A stretch of DNA of 64,000 nucleotides from Planctomycetaceae bacterium (GTDB lineage Bacteria > Planctomycetota > Planctomycetia > Planctomycetales > Planctomycetaceae). Both the position numbers and the translations under genes were made by a program. The stretch spans positions 28,023 through 92,022 of the forward strand of contig WFTL01000169.1 of assembly GCA_015485495.1 (NCBI GenBank), in the 5' to 3' direction. How positions within the stretch are numbered: position 1 is the first letter of the stretch; every line of letters begins with the position of its first letter. Below, in pieces: positions 54,953 through 62,257 of the stretch. The notes under the pieces were generated by a model. That model was given only the letters and a program-made list of their open reading frames with translations. It ran no database searches and was not told the origin of the DNA.

Positions 54953-56491
54953 TCAGGAAGTCGCTGCCGTTTCGCTGGCGGCCTGAACCCACTGTTCCCG
55001 GAGACTGCGTTTCAAAACTTTGCCATTGGCATTTCTGGGCAGAGCCTTTGTGAACGTCACATATCGGGGAATTTTGAATTTCGTCACCCAGGCGGCGGCC
55101 GCCTCGCGGATCTGGTCTTCCGTGACATCGCTTCCCGGCATGGGGACCACCGTCACGGCGATTTCTTCCTGAAATTTGTCGTCTGGCACGCCGTAAACCG
55201 CCGCCTCGGCGACCCCCGGAAGTCGGACGATGGCTTCTTCGATTTCCCGCGGAGAAATGTTTTCTCCGCCTTTGATGATCATGTCCTTCTTCCGGTCCGT
55301 GATGTACACGAACCCGTTTTCGTCCACGTGGCCGATGTCTCCCGAATGCAGCCAGCCGTCGATGATCGTGGCTGCGGTGGCTTCTTCATTGTTCCAGTAA
55401 CCTTTCATCACGTTGGGACCGCGAACGCAGATTTCTCCTGTGGTTCCGACCGGAACCGGGTTGTTGTCATTGTCGACCACACGGATTTCCACGCCGGGAA
55501 TCGGCGGGCCGGCGGACCCGGGCACCGGATCGACATCCAGCGGGTAACCAGACACCACGCAGGTCGCTTCCGACTGACCGTATCCATCGGTCACCCGACA
55601 GTCGAACAGACGGCTGAACGTACTGCGGACCTGTTCAGTCAGCGGAGCGGACCCGGCTGTCACGTATTTCAGACTGGATACGTCATACTTCTCCCGGGCC
55701 GGATGATGGATGAGGGCCACCTGCATGGCCGGGACCAGAGAACAGCGTTCGATTCGGAATTCCTCAATCGCCTGCAGAACTTTCTCCGGATCGAACACTG
55801 GCAGGAGGACGGTCTGTCCTCCCAGAATGACACTGATGTTCATCAGCATCAGCCCATACACATGACTCATGGGCAGCACCATCAGAGACCGTTCGCGGGG
55901 CGGCGCTTCGAACACGCTGGCGGTGGCTCGAATGTTGCTGATGAGATTTCCGTGCGTCAGCATGACGCCTTTGGGATTCCCCGTAGTGCCCGACGTGTAG
56001 ATGATGACGACCGTATCCTCTTCATCCGCGTCATACATTTCCGTAGAGGGCTGTGCCTGGCGGACTGCGGGAACGATGTTTTCCGTTCCCGGGATCTCCG
56101 AATCGCCGAAGGTCAGAATCTGTCGGAATCCCTCGATATCCCGGACGGCTTCAGCAACCGTGGCCGCCAGTTCGGGGACTGTCAGAACAGTTTCCGCTCC
56201 GGAATTTTCCACGATGTAATTCACTTCGCGGGCGATGAGCTGGGGCATGATGGGAATGGCAATCGCCCCCAGCCTGGCGATGGCATGGAAGGCTTCCGGA
56301 ACTTCCATGCACGAAGGCATCATCATGACGACGCGATCTCCTGGCCGAATGCCTCGTTCCCGCAGAACGGTGGCCAGACGGCAGCCGGAATCCATGATTT
56401 CCCGGTTCGTGTACCACTTCCCCTGAAAATGCCACGATTCGTATTCTCCGAACGTGTCGATTCCCTCGATGGTCAGTTCAGCGATGTTCAT
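54953..56491 (-). CDS. acyl-CoA ligase (class I adenylate-forming enzyme)
   Basis: Protein of 512 residues of the fatty acyl-CoA synthetase type. Motifs: the P-loop YTSGTTGNPKGVMLTHGN, the GYGQSEATC motif, the hinge LHSGDIGHVDENGFVYITDRKKD, GGENISPREIEEA and the catalytic Lys in NANGKVLKR. It activates a carboxylate with ATP to an acyl adenylate and then a CoA thioester. The substrate chain length cannot be deduced. It is followed by the thioesterase gene, so the two may share acyl-CoA handling. Confidence 0.94.
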   Translation of the reverse strand: MNIAELTIEGIDTFGEYESWHFQGKWYTNREIMDSGCRLATVLRERGIRPGDRVVMMMPSCMEVPEAFHAIARLGAIAIPIMPQLIAREVNYIVENSGAETVLTVPELAATVAEAVRDIEGFRQILTFGDSEIPGTENIVPAVRQAQPSTEMYDADEEDTVVIIYTSGTTGNPKGVMLTHGNLISNIRATASVFEAPPRERSLMVLPMSHVYGLMLMNISVILGGQTVLLPVFDPEKVLQAIEEFRIERCSLVPAMQVALIHHPAREKYDVSSLKYVTAGSAPLTEQVRSTFSRLFDCRVTDGYGQSEATCVVSGYPLDVDPVPGSAGPPIPGVEIRVVDNDNNPVPVGTTGEICVRGPNVMKGYWNNEEATAATIIDGWLHSGDIGHVDENGFVYITDRKKDMIIKGGENISPREIEEAIVRLPGVAEAAVYGVPDDKFQEEIAVTVVPMPGSDVTEDQIREAAAAWVTKFKIPRYVTFTKALPRNANGKVLKRSLREQWVQAASETAATS

Positions 56492-56771
56492 GGTCGGCCT
56501 CAGGACGGAACAGACAGGTCAGAAAAAGTGACCGGATGAAAAGAGAACAGCAGACGAGACGAATGAAAAACTACCGGCGGCCTGTTCGTGTGTCCAGCAC
56601 ACAGAGGGCGACTGTGGTTTCGTACTGCCGCAGCGGCGGTGTGGCGGAATCGGGGCGGGTGGCCTGTGAGCGGAATGCCGGAAGCCGGACGGAACGGTTC
56701 GCCCTGCCGCAGGCGGTCGTTATGCTGAGCACATTCTGATGCCGGACGGGAAGCAGTGAGGAAGCAGTACG

Positions 56772-57785
56772 TTGGCAGAACAGCGCGACTTCGAAGAATT
56801 TCTGGAAAAGTTTCGTCGCCATCATGACGTGATGGTGCAGGAACTGCACAGGGTGATCGTCGGCCAGGATGCCGTGATCGAACAGATCCTTGCGGCAATC
56901 TTCACCGGCGGACACTGTCTGCTGGTCGGCGTGCCGGGGCTGGCCAAGACTCTGGTCGTCAGCACCATCGCCCGTCTGCTGGACGTCGAATTTCGGCGGA
57001 TCCAGTTCACCCCGGATCTCATGCCGTCCGACATCACCGGGACGACGGTTCTGGAAGAGAACGAACAGGGACGACGCGAGTTCCGCTTTGTCGAAGGCCC
57101 CGTATTCACGAACATTCTTCTGGCCGACGAGATCAACCGGACGCCTCCGAAGACGCAGGCAGCGCTGCTGCAGGCGATGCAGGAACGTGAAGTCACCGTC
57201 GGACAGACGACGTATGATCTGCCGGAACCGTTCTTCGTCATCGCGACGCAGAATCCGATTGAACAGGAAGGCACCTATCCGCTGCCTGAAGCGCAGCTCG
57301 ACCGTTTCATGTTCAACGTGATGGTCGACTATCCGTCGCTGGATGAAGAAGAAGAAATTCTGCGCGTGACCACATCCGGCGAATCTCCGGATGTGCGCAA
57401 GGTGCTGTCGGCCCGTTCGATTCTTTATCTCCAGAAACAGATCAGCCAGATTGCCGTGTCGCCGCTGGTGATCAGTTACGTGGCCCGGCTGGTACGAGCC
57501 ACCAGGCCGCGCGATCCGGCTGCTCCGGAATTCATTCAGACGCTGGTGGACTGGGGCGCCGGTCCCCGAGCCGGACAGTATCTCATTGCGGGGGCCAAGG
57601 CGGTTGCGGCGATGGACGGCCGTCCGAACATCACGATCGACGATGTCCGTCGAGTGGCCATTCCCGTGCTTCGCCATCGGCTGTCCACCAATTTTCAGGC
57701 TCAGGCCGAAGGCATGACGACCGACGACATCGTTGAGAAACTCCTTGATGACGTCCCGGAACCGAACGTACCGAAATACGAATGA
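56772..57785 (+). CDS. MoxR family AAA+ ATPase
   Basis: Protein of 337 residues. Walker A is GVPGLAKT, Walker B LLADEINR followed by TPPKTQAALLQAMQE, and sensor 1 lies in FFVIATQNPIEQEG. The C-terminal lid reads RQ-type helices. MoxR proteins act as chaperone-like ATPases with DUF58, VWA and TgpA partners, none of which is adjacent here. The start is a TTG with GAGGAAG upstream. A hairpin follows the stop. Confidence 0.95.
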   Translation: MAEQRDFEEFLEKFRRHHDVMVQELHRVIVGQDAVIEQILAAIFTGGHCLLVGVPGLAKTLVVSTIARLLDVEFRRIQFTPDLMPSDITGTTVLEENEQGRREFRFVEGPVFTNILLADEINRTPPKTQAALLQAMQEREVTVGQTTYDLPEPFFVIATQNPIEQEGTYPLPEAQLDRFMFNVMVDYPSLDEEEEILRVTTSGESPDVRKVLSARSILYLQKQISQIAVSPLVISYVARLVRATRPRDPAAPEFIQTLVDWGAGPRAGQYLIAGAKAVAAMDGRPNITIDDVRRVAIPVLRHRLSTNFQAQAEGMTTDDIVEKLLDDVPEPNVPKYE

Positions 57786-57797
57786 ACCGGGCCGGGG

Positions 57798-57828
57798 CCG
57801 GCGGCGTCCCGACAGACCCTGCCGCCGG
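57798..57828 (+). terminator. hairpin downstream of moxR-like gene
   Basis: Stem of eight bases (CCGGCGGC/GCCGCCGG) with a 15-base loop beginning 13 bases after the stop. A T/G-rich stretch follows but no run of T. A possible terminator between the MoxR gene and the arsR-pst cluster. Confidence 0.35.
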
Positions 57829-57936
57829 TCGGTCTGTGTGTGAACTGTCGCACACTGCACGGAAACAGAAACCGTTTCTCCGCCAGGCCAGGCTTGCAAT
57901 CGGCAGACGCCGATACTTGAATGACATTTCATATCA

Positions 57937-58281
57937 GTGTTCATTCATGTGTGGGGCGTTGCCGTGGTTCCCGGGGCCGATCCTTCCGGTGCTTCATCCG
58001 ACATCTCGTGTGCCCACGTGCTGAAAGTTCTGGCGGATGAAACGCGTCTGGCAGTCATGGAACTGCTGCTGGACGGACCACGGCATGTGGCAGAAATCAA
58101 CGCGTCTCTGGACATCGAACAGAGTCTGCTGTCGCACCACCTGAAGGTGCTGCGCGAAGCGGGGCTGGTGACAGCCCGACGAACCGGTCGAAAGGTGCTG
58201 TATTCTCTGTCGCAGTCAGTCCAGGGGCGGCGGCGAGGTCGAGCGATCGATCTGGGCTGCTGCCGGCTGTCATTCGACTGA
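57937..58281 (+). CDS. ArsR-family winged-helix regulator
   Basis: Protein of 114 residues. The ArsR core is clear: HVLKVLADETRLAVMELLLDG, recognition helix region EQSLLSHHLKVLREAGLVTARR and wing TGRKVLYSL. The classic metal-sensing ELCVCDL box is absent, but the C-terminus contains adjacent cysteines (DLGCCRLSFD), which could bind a thiophilic metalloid. The start is GTG 57937, with GTG 57949 and 57964 as alternatives. The gene ends 26 bases before pstS on the same strand, so it probably controls the phosphate uptake genes. Confidence 0.87.
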   Translation: MFIHVWGVAVVPGADPSGASSDISCAHVLKVLADETRLAVMELLLDGPRHVAEINASLDIEQSLLSHHLKVLREAGLVTARRTGRKVLYSLSQSVQGRRRGRAIDLGCCRLSFD

Positions 58282-58307
58282 CAGAGTGAGCGGGATGGCG
58301 ATCATTG

Positions 58308-59171
58308 ATGCAACGGGTTCCGTGTCTGATCTGGATGTCTGCGGCAGTTGTTCTGACTGCCATGACGGGTTGTCACCAGGAGCGTACGATCGCTGCTGCG
58401 GCGGGCGATGCCGGCAGCGGCACAGTACGCGGGGAACTGACGATCACCGGTTCCAGCACGATGGCTCCGCTTGTCGCGGAGATCGCCCGTCGGTTCATGG
58501 CCCGGCATCCGGCTGTCCGCATCGACGTGCAGTCGGGCGGTTCCGGGAAAGGCATTCAGGATGTGCGATCCGGAATAGCCGACATCGGGATGTCCAGCCG
58601 CGCTCTGCAGGCGGTCGAATCGGATCTGGAGGTCTTTCCGGTTGCTGTCGACGGAGTCGCTCTGATTGTTCATCGCTCCAATCCGGTTTCCGAACTGACT
58701 CCGGAGCAGGTGGTGGCGATTTTCACGGGGAAGATTCGCAACTGGTCGGCCATCGGTGGTCCGGACCAGCCGATTTCGGTGGTGCACAAGGCGGAGGGCC
58801 GCGCCACGCTGGAAGTCTTCCTGACGCATTTTCAGCTCAGAAATCCCGATGTGCGGCCGGACGTGATTGTGGGGGACAATGAGCATGCCGTGCGGACTGT
58901 GGCCGGAGCTCCTGGCGCCATTGGCTATGTGTCGATCGGCACCGCGACAGCGGATGTGCAGTCCGGCGTTCCCATTCGGCTGCTGCCTCTGGACGGCATC
59001 CCGGCAGACTGCGAGGCTGTGGCGGCGGGCCGTTTTCCGATGAGTCGGCCTTTGATTCTGGTGGTCCGGCACGATCGCCGGCCGCTCACGGATGTGTTTC
59101 TTCGTTTCTGCCGGTCGGAACAGGTGGATGACATCATCACTGCACAGTACTTCGTTCCGGCGGCCCGGTGA
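58308..59171 (+). CDS. pstS: phosphate ABC transporter substrate-binding lipoprotein PstS
   Basis: Lipoprotein of 287 residues; the lipobox is LTAMTGC. The PBP-like fold shows the phosphate-site signature GSSTMAPL near the start, SGGSGKGIQDVRSGIADIGMSSR, and IGYVSIGTA. It captures inorganic phosphate outside the membrane. A TTG one codon ahead of the chosen ATG is also possible. The stop overlaps the beginning of pstC. Confidence 0.93.
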   Translation: MQRVPCLIWMSAAVVLTAMTGCHQERTIAAAAGDAGSGTVRGELTITGSSTMAPLVAEIARRFMARHPAVRIDVQSGGSGKGIQDVRSGIADIGMSSRALQAVESDLEVFPVAVDGVALIVHRSNPVSELTPEQVVAIFTGKIRNWSAIGGPDQPISVVHKAEGRATLEVFLTHFQLRNPDVRPDVIVGDNEHAVRTVAGAPGAIGYVSIGTATADVQSGVPIRLLPLDGIPADCEAVAAGRFPMSRPLILVVRHDRRPLTDVFLRFCRSEQVDDIITAQYFVPAAR

Positions 59172-60003
59172 CGGAATCTGGACGGTCTTCACGATGACGG
59201 CCGCGGCGATCTCGACCGTGACGCTGTTCGTAGTCGTTCTGTTTCTGATCCGGGAAGCCTTCCCGGCTCTGACATCTCCCGGACTGCATCGTTTTCTGAC
59301 CGACGAAAGCTGGCATCCGCTGTCGAACCGGTTCCGAATGACTCCCATGGCAGCGGCCACGGCGGCGACCACACTGGGAGCCCTGGTGCTGGCTGTTCCT
59401 GTTGGAGTGGCTTCTGCCGTTTTCGTGCGTTTCTACGCACCGGCGGCTGCGGGCCGGGCATTCCGGGGCCTTCTGGAACTGATGGCCGGGATTCCATCGG
59501 TCGTTTTCGGATTGTGGGGGCTGCTGGTTCTCGTGCCGCTGCTGGCGGGACACGGTCACAGCGGACAGCATCTGCTGGCAGCAATTTGTGTCCTGGCACT
59601 TATGATACTTCCTGTCGTTGCTTTGTCTGCCGCAGCCGCTTTGAATGCCGTTCCGGAATCCCTGCTGGTGGCCGCGGCTGCTTTGGGGCTGTCCCGTCCG
59701 TCGGTGGCTCTGCGTATCGCTCTGCCGGCGGCTCGTCGCGGCATCGCTGCGGGGATCCTGCTGGCGCTGTCGCGGGCTCTGGGTGAAACGATGGCCGTGG
59801 TCATGGTGGCCGGCAATGTGGTGCAGTTTCCCGATTCCCTGACGCGACCGGTTCGGACTCTGACCGGCAACCTGGCTCTGGAACTGGGGTACGCGGGGCC
59901 GGCCCATCGTTCCGTGCTGTTCGCCAGCGCCCTGATGCTCATGCTGGCAGCTGCCGTTTCGGTTTCGCTGGCGCGTGTGGTGGAAGGGCGCCCGGATGAG
60001 TGA
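59128..60003 (+). CDS. pstC: phosphate ABC transporter permease PstC
   Basis: Membrane permease of 291 residues with six helices and the EAA-type loop around ALGLSRPSVALRIALPAARRGI. The SRALGETMAVVMVAGN segment is characteristic of PstC/PstA. The start is placed at ATG 59128, overlapping pstS by 44 bases, because RRPGDGIWTVFTM before the first helix fits PstC N-termini; ATG 59194 would avoid the overlap but shortens this segment. Confidence 0.9.
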   Translation: MTSSLHSTSFRRPGDGIWTVFTMTAAAISTVTLFVVVLFLIREAFPALTSPGLHRFLTDESWHPLSNRFRMTPMAAATAATTLGALVLAVPVGVASAVFVRFYAPAAAGRAFRGLLELMAGIPSVVFGLWGLLVLVPLLAGHGHSGQHLLAAICVLALMILPVVALSAAAALNAVPESLLVAAAALGLSRPSVALRIALPAARRGIAAGILLALSRALGETMAVVMVAGNVVQFPDSLTRPVRTLTGNLALELGYAGPAHRSVLFASALMLMLAAAVSVSLARVVEGRPDE

Positions 60004-60865
60004 AGGTGGAGCATTTTCCAGGCCGGGTGCCCGGTTCGACCGCATCCTGGGCGCTGTGGTGTGGCTGGCAGCCGGCGGCATTGCCGCGGTGCTCATCTGG
60101 ATCACGGGAGACACTCTGCAGCGCGGGCTGTCCGAAGTGGACATCGCTTTTCTGACGACGGAACCGACAGACGCCGGCCGCCGCGGCGGGATTGTCTCTG
60201 TTGTTGTGTCCACACTCATGATTCTGGCAGTCACGCTCACCGCGGCGGTTCCTCTGGCTCTGGGGACGGCCGTGTTTCTGGCCGACGTGTCTGCTCGCTG
60301 GTCCGCCGCGGCGGCTGTTGTGCGCTGGAGTCTTGACGTGCTGGCGGCCGTTCCGTCCATCGTGTTCGGTCTGTTCGGCAATGCCCTGTTCTGCGTCGTT
60401 CTGGGACTGGGGTATTCAATTCTGTCCGGTGGCCTGACGCTGGCCTGCATGGTCCTTCCGGTAATGATTCGTACAGCCGAGCAGGCACTGCGCTCTGTGC
60501 CGGCGGAACTGCGGATGAATGCGGCGGCTCTGGGGCTGCGACGTACGGCGCGGCTGTGGCACATCGAGTTTCCCGCGGCTGTTCCCGGAATGGCGGCAGG
60601 TCTTGTACTGGGAATCGGCCGGGCTCTGGCGGAAACAGCCGCCCTGATCTTCACGGCCGGTTATGCCACGCGGATGCCCACGTCCGTGATGGATTCCGGG
60701 CGGGCGCTGAGTGTCCATGTGTACGAACTGGCCATGAACGTCCCCATGGGCGATCGCCGGGCAGCGGCCACCGCCACGATTCTGATGATTCTGGTTCTGT
60801 GCATCACGTCTGCCGCTTCCTCGCTGCTTCACAGACGTCGCATCTTCAGGAGATCCGAAGCGTGA
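59996..60865 (+). CDS. pstA: phosphate ABC transporter permease PstA
   Basis: Second permease, 289 residues, six helices. The loop ALGLRRTARLWHIEFPAAVPGM and GIGRALAETAALIFTAGYAT are typical of PstA. The ATG overlaps the end of pstC by eight bases (ATGAGTGA), indicating coupled translation. Helices and topology match a partner of PstC. Confidence 0.94.
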   Translation: MSEGGAFSRPGARFDRILGAVVWLAAGGIAAVLIWITGDTLQRGLSEVDIAFLTTEPTDAGRRGGIVSVVVSTLMILAVTLTAAVPLALGTAVFLADVSARWSAAAAVVRWSLDVLAAVPSIVFGLFGNALFCVVLGLGYSILSGGLTLACMVLPVMIRTAEQALRSVPAELRMNAAALGLRRTARLWHIEFPAAVPGMAAGLVLGIGRALAETAALIFTAGYATRMPTSVMDSGRALSVHVYELAMNVPMGDRRAAATATILMILVLCITSAASSLLHRRRIFRRSEA

Positions 60866-61620
60866 TCCGTACGGAATCTCTGTCTGTTCGGTATGGATCC
60901 CGAACGGTCGTGCGGGATGTGTCGCTGAGACTCCGATGCGGCCGGATCACGGCGATTGTGGGACCGTCCGGATGCGGGAAAACGTCTTTTCTTCTGGCGC
61001 TGAACCGCATGATCGATCTGGTTCCCGGAGCCGCCGTGGCCGGGCGTGTCCTGTTTCAGGATGTCGATGTTTTCGACCGGAGGAATTCCATTGCAGAGCT
61101 GCGGCGGCGGGTCGGGATGATCTTTCAGAAACCGGTGCCGTTTCCGCTTTCCATTCGCGCGAACATTCAGCTTGGACTGAAGGAACACGGTGTTCGGAAC
61201 CGCCGTGATCGTGAAGCGATGATGGAACAGGTTCTGCGCGATGTGGGGCTGTGGGATGAAGTGTCCGATCGTCTGGACTGTCTGGCGACGAAGCTGTCCG
61301 GCGGTCAGCAGCAGCGTCTGTGTCTGGCAAGAGCTCTGGCACTGGATCCGGACGTTCTGCTTCTGGACGAACCCTGCAGCGCTCTGGATCCCGTCGCCGC
61401 CGCCTGCGTGGAAAAGCTCATCACCGAACTGAGCCGGAACCGCGCCATTGCCATCGTGACACACAATCTCGCTCAGGCACGCCGGATTGCAGACGATCTG
61501 GCCGTATTCTGGGTGCGCGACGGCAGCGGAACCGTGATCGCTCAGGGAACAGCCGAAGAGATTTTCAGCCGTCCTCCCTGTCCGACGGTATCGGATTACC
61601 TGAGTGGTCGAACCGGCTGA
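60862..61620 (+). CDS. pstB: phosphate ABC transporter ATP-binding protein PstB
   Basis: ATPase of 252 residues energising phosphate import. Walker A GPSGCGKT is at 34-41; Q-loop FQKPVPFP, signature LSGGQQQRLCLARAL, Walker B VLLLDEPCSALD and the H-loop in IVTHNLAQA are all present. The start is GTG 60862, overlapping pstA by GTGA with AGGAG upstream; the open frame further upstream overlaps pstA out of frame and is not part of the protein. No phoU follows. Confidence 0.96.
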   Translation: MIRTESLSVRYGSRTVVRDVSLRLRCGRITAIVGPSGCGKTSFLLALNRMIDLVPGAAVAGRVLFQDVDVFDRRNSIAELRRRVGMIFQKPVPFPLSIRANIQLGLKEHGVRNRRDREAMMEQVLRDVGLWDEVSDRLDCLATKLSGGQQQRLCLARALALDPDVLLLDEPCSALDPVAAACVEKLITELSRNRAIAIVTHNLAQARRIADDLAVFWVRDGSGTVIAQGTAEEIFSRPPCPTVSDYLSGRTG

Positions 61621-61868
61621 TCACTGTCCCATGCCGGCACCGTGATTTCGTTTTGAATGCGCATGGACGAACAGACAGGGCGGAGGCATTCCTGGGCAAG
61701 CTGTTTTTCGTGCCAGGAACCGGTCGAACCGGTCAGCCGCACGACGTCGGACTGAATCTCAACCCTGATGCAGCCGCTCAGACGCGCCACGGCAGACGTC
61801 ATCAGTTCGTGCATGACGTGTCGGGGATCCACGCGCACGGCATGCCTGGAAGCATCAGGAACAGACAT
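61596..61868 (-). CDS. small BON-domain protein
   Basis: Protein of 90 residues. A single BON domain fits: SAVARLSGCIRVEIQSD, then VVRLTGSTGSWHEKQLAQE and a final IQNEITVPA strand, matching the pattern of alternate strands and the conserved Gly in LTG. BON domains are thought to bind lipid or membranes; they are often found in tandem, but here it stands alone and without a signal peptide. It converges on pstB with a 25-base overlap of coding ends. Divergent from the kinase gene. Confidence 0.62.
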   Translation of the reverse strand: MSVPDASRHAVRVDPRHVMHELMTSAVARLSGCIRVEIQSDVVRLTGSTGSWHEKQLAQECLRPVCSSMRIQNEITVPAWDSDQPVRPLR

Positions 61869-62257
61869 AAGGCGGATTCCGGAAGGGACACAGAATCGGT
61901 GACTGGTCCAGTCTGCTGTCTGCCGCTTTTTCGTGCCGAGCGAATTCCGGCGCGGCCGTTCCGTTTTTCCGTCTTCCAGGCCGGTTCGTACGAACCGATC
62001 CGAATGTAACGGCTGCAGCAGGCACCCTGCGAACGGACCGGACGGCCGCGCAGACCTGCGATCCTGTTGGAAAGAACCGGCTGTCCGGGCAGTGCGGAAT
62101 GAGCGGATTAAACGTGTTCCGGGAATGAGGGGACAGACGGGAGATACGGATTCGTGGACGTTTTTCAATGTAGATTTGACGGTTCCGCTTCGTTTCTTTC
62201 TGAGTGAGATTGTCCGTCGGGCAGCCCGACACTCGTTCACAGCGCCAGGCTTACAGG
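61869..62257. other. intergenic region between BON protein and kinase genes
   Basis: About 390 bases of divergent upstream sequence. It contains a comparatively AT-rich stretch near 62155-62205 that could hold a promoter for the kinase gene. No repeat or RNA structure was recognised. The minus-strand frame of the BON gene stays open here but lacks protein character. Confidence 0.4.

Noticed and set aside
60556..60861. N-terminal extension of PstB
   Set aside because: It overlaps pstA in another frame and resembles no ABC ATPase; GTG 60862 with AGGAG gives a standard PstB.
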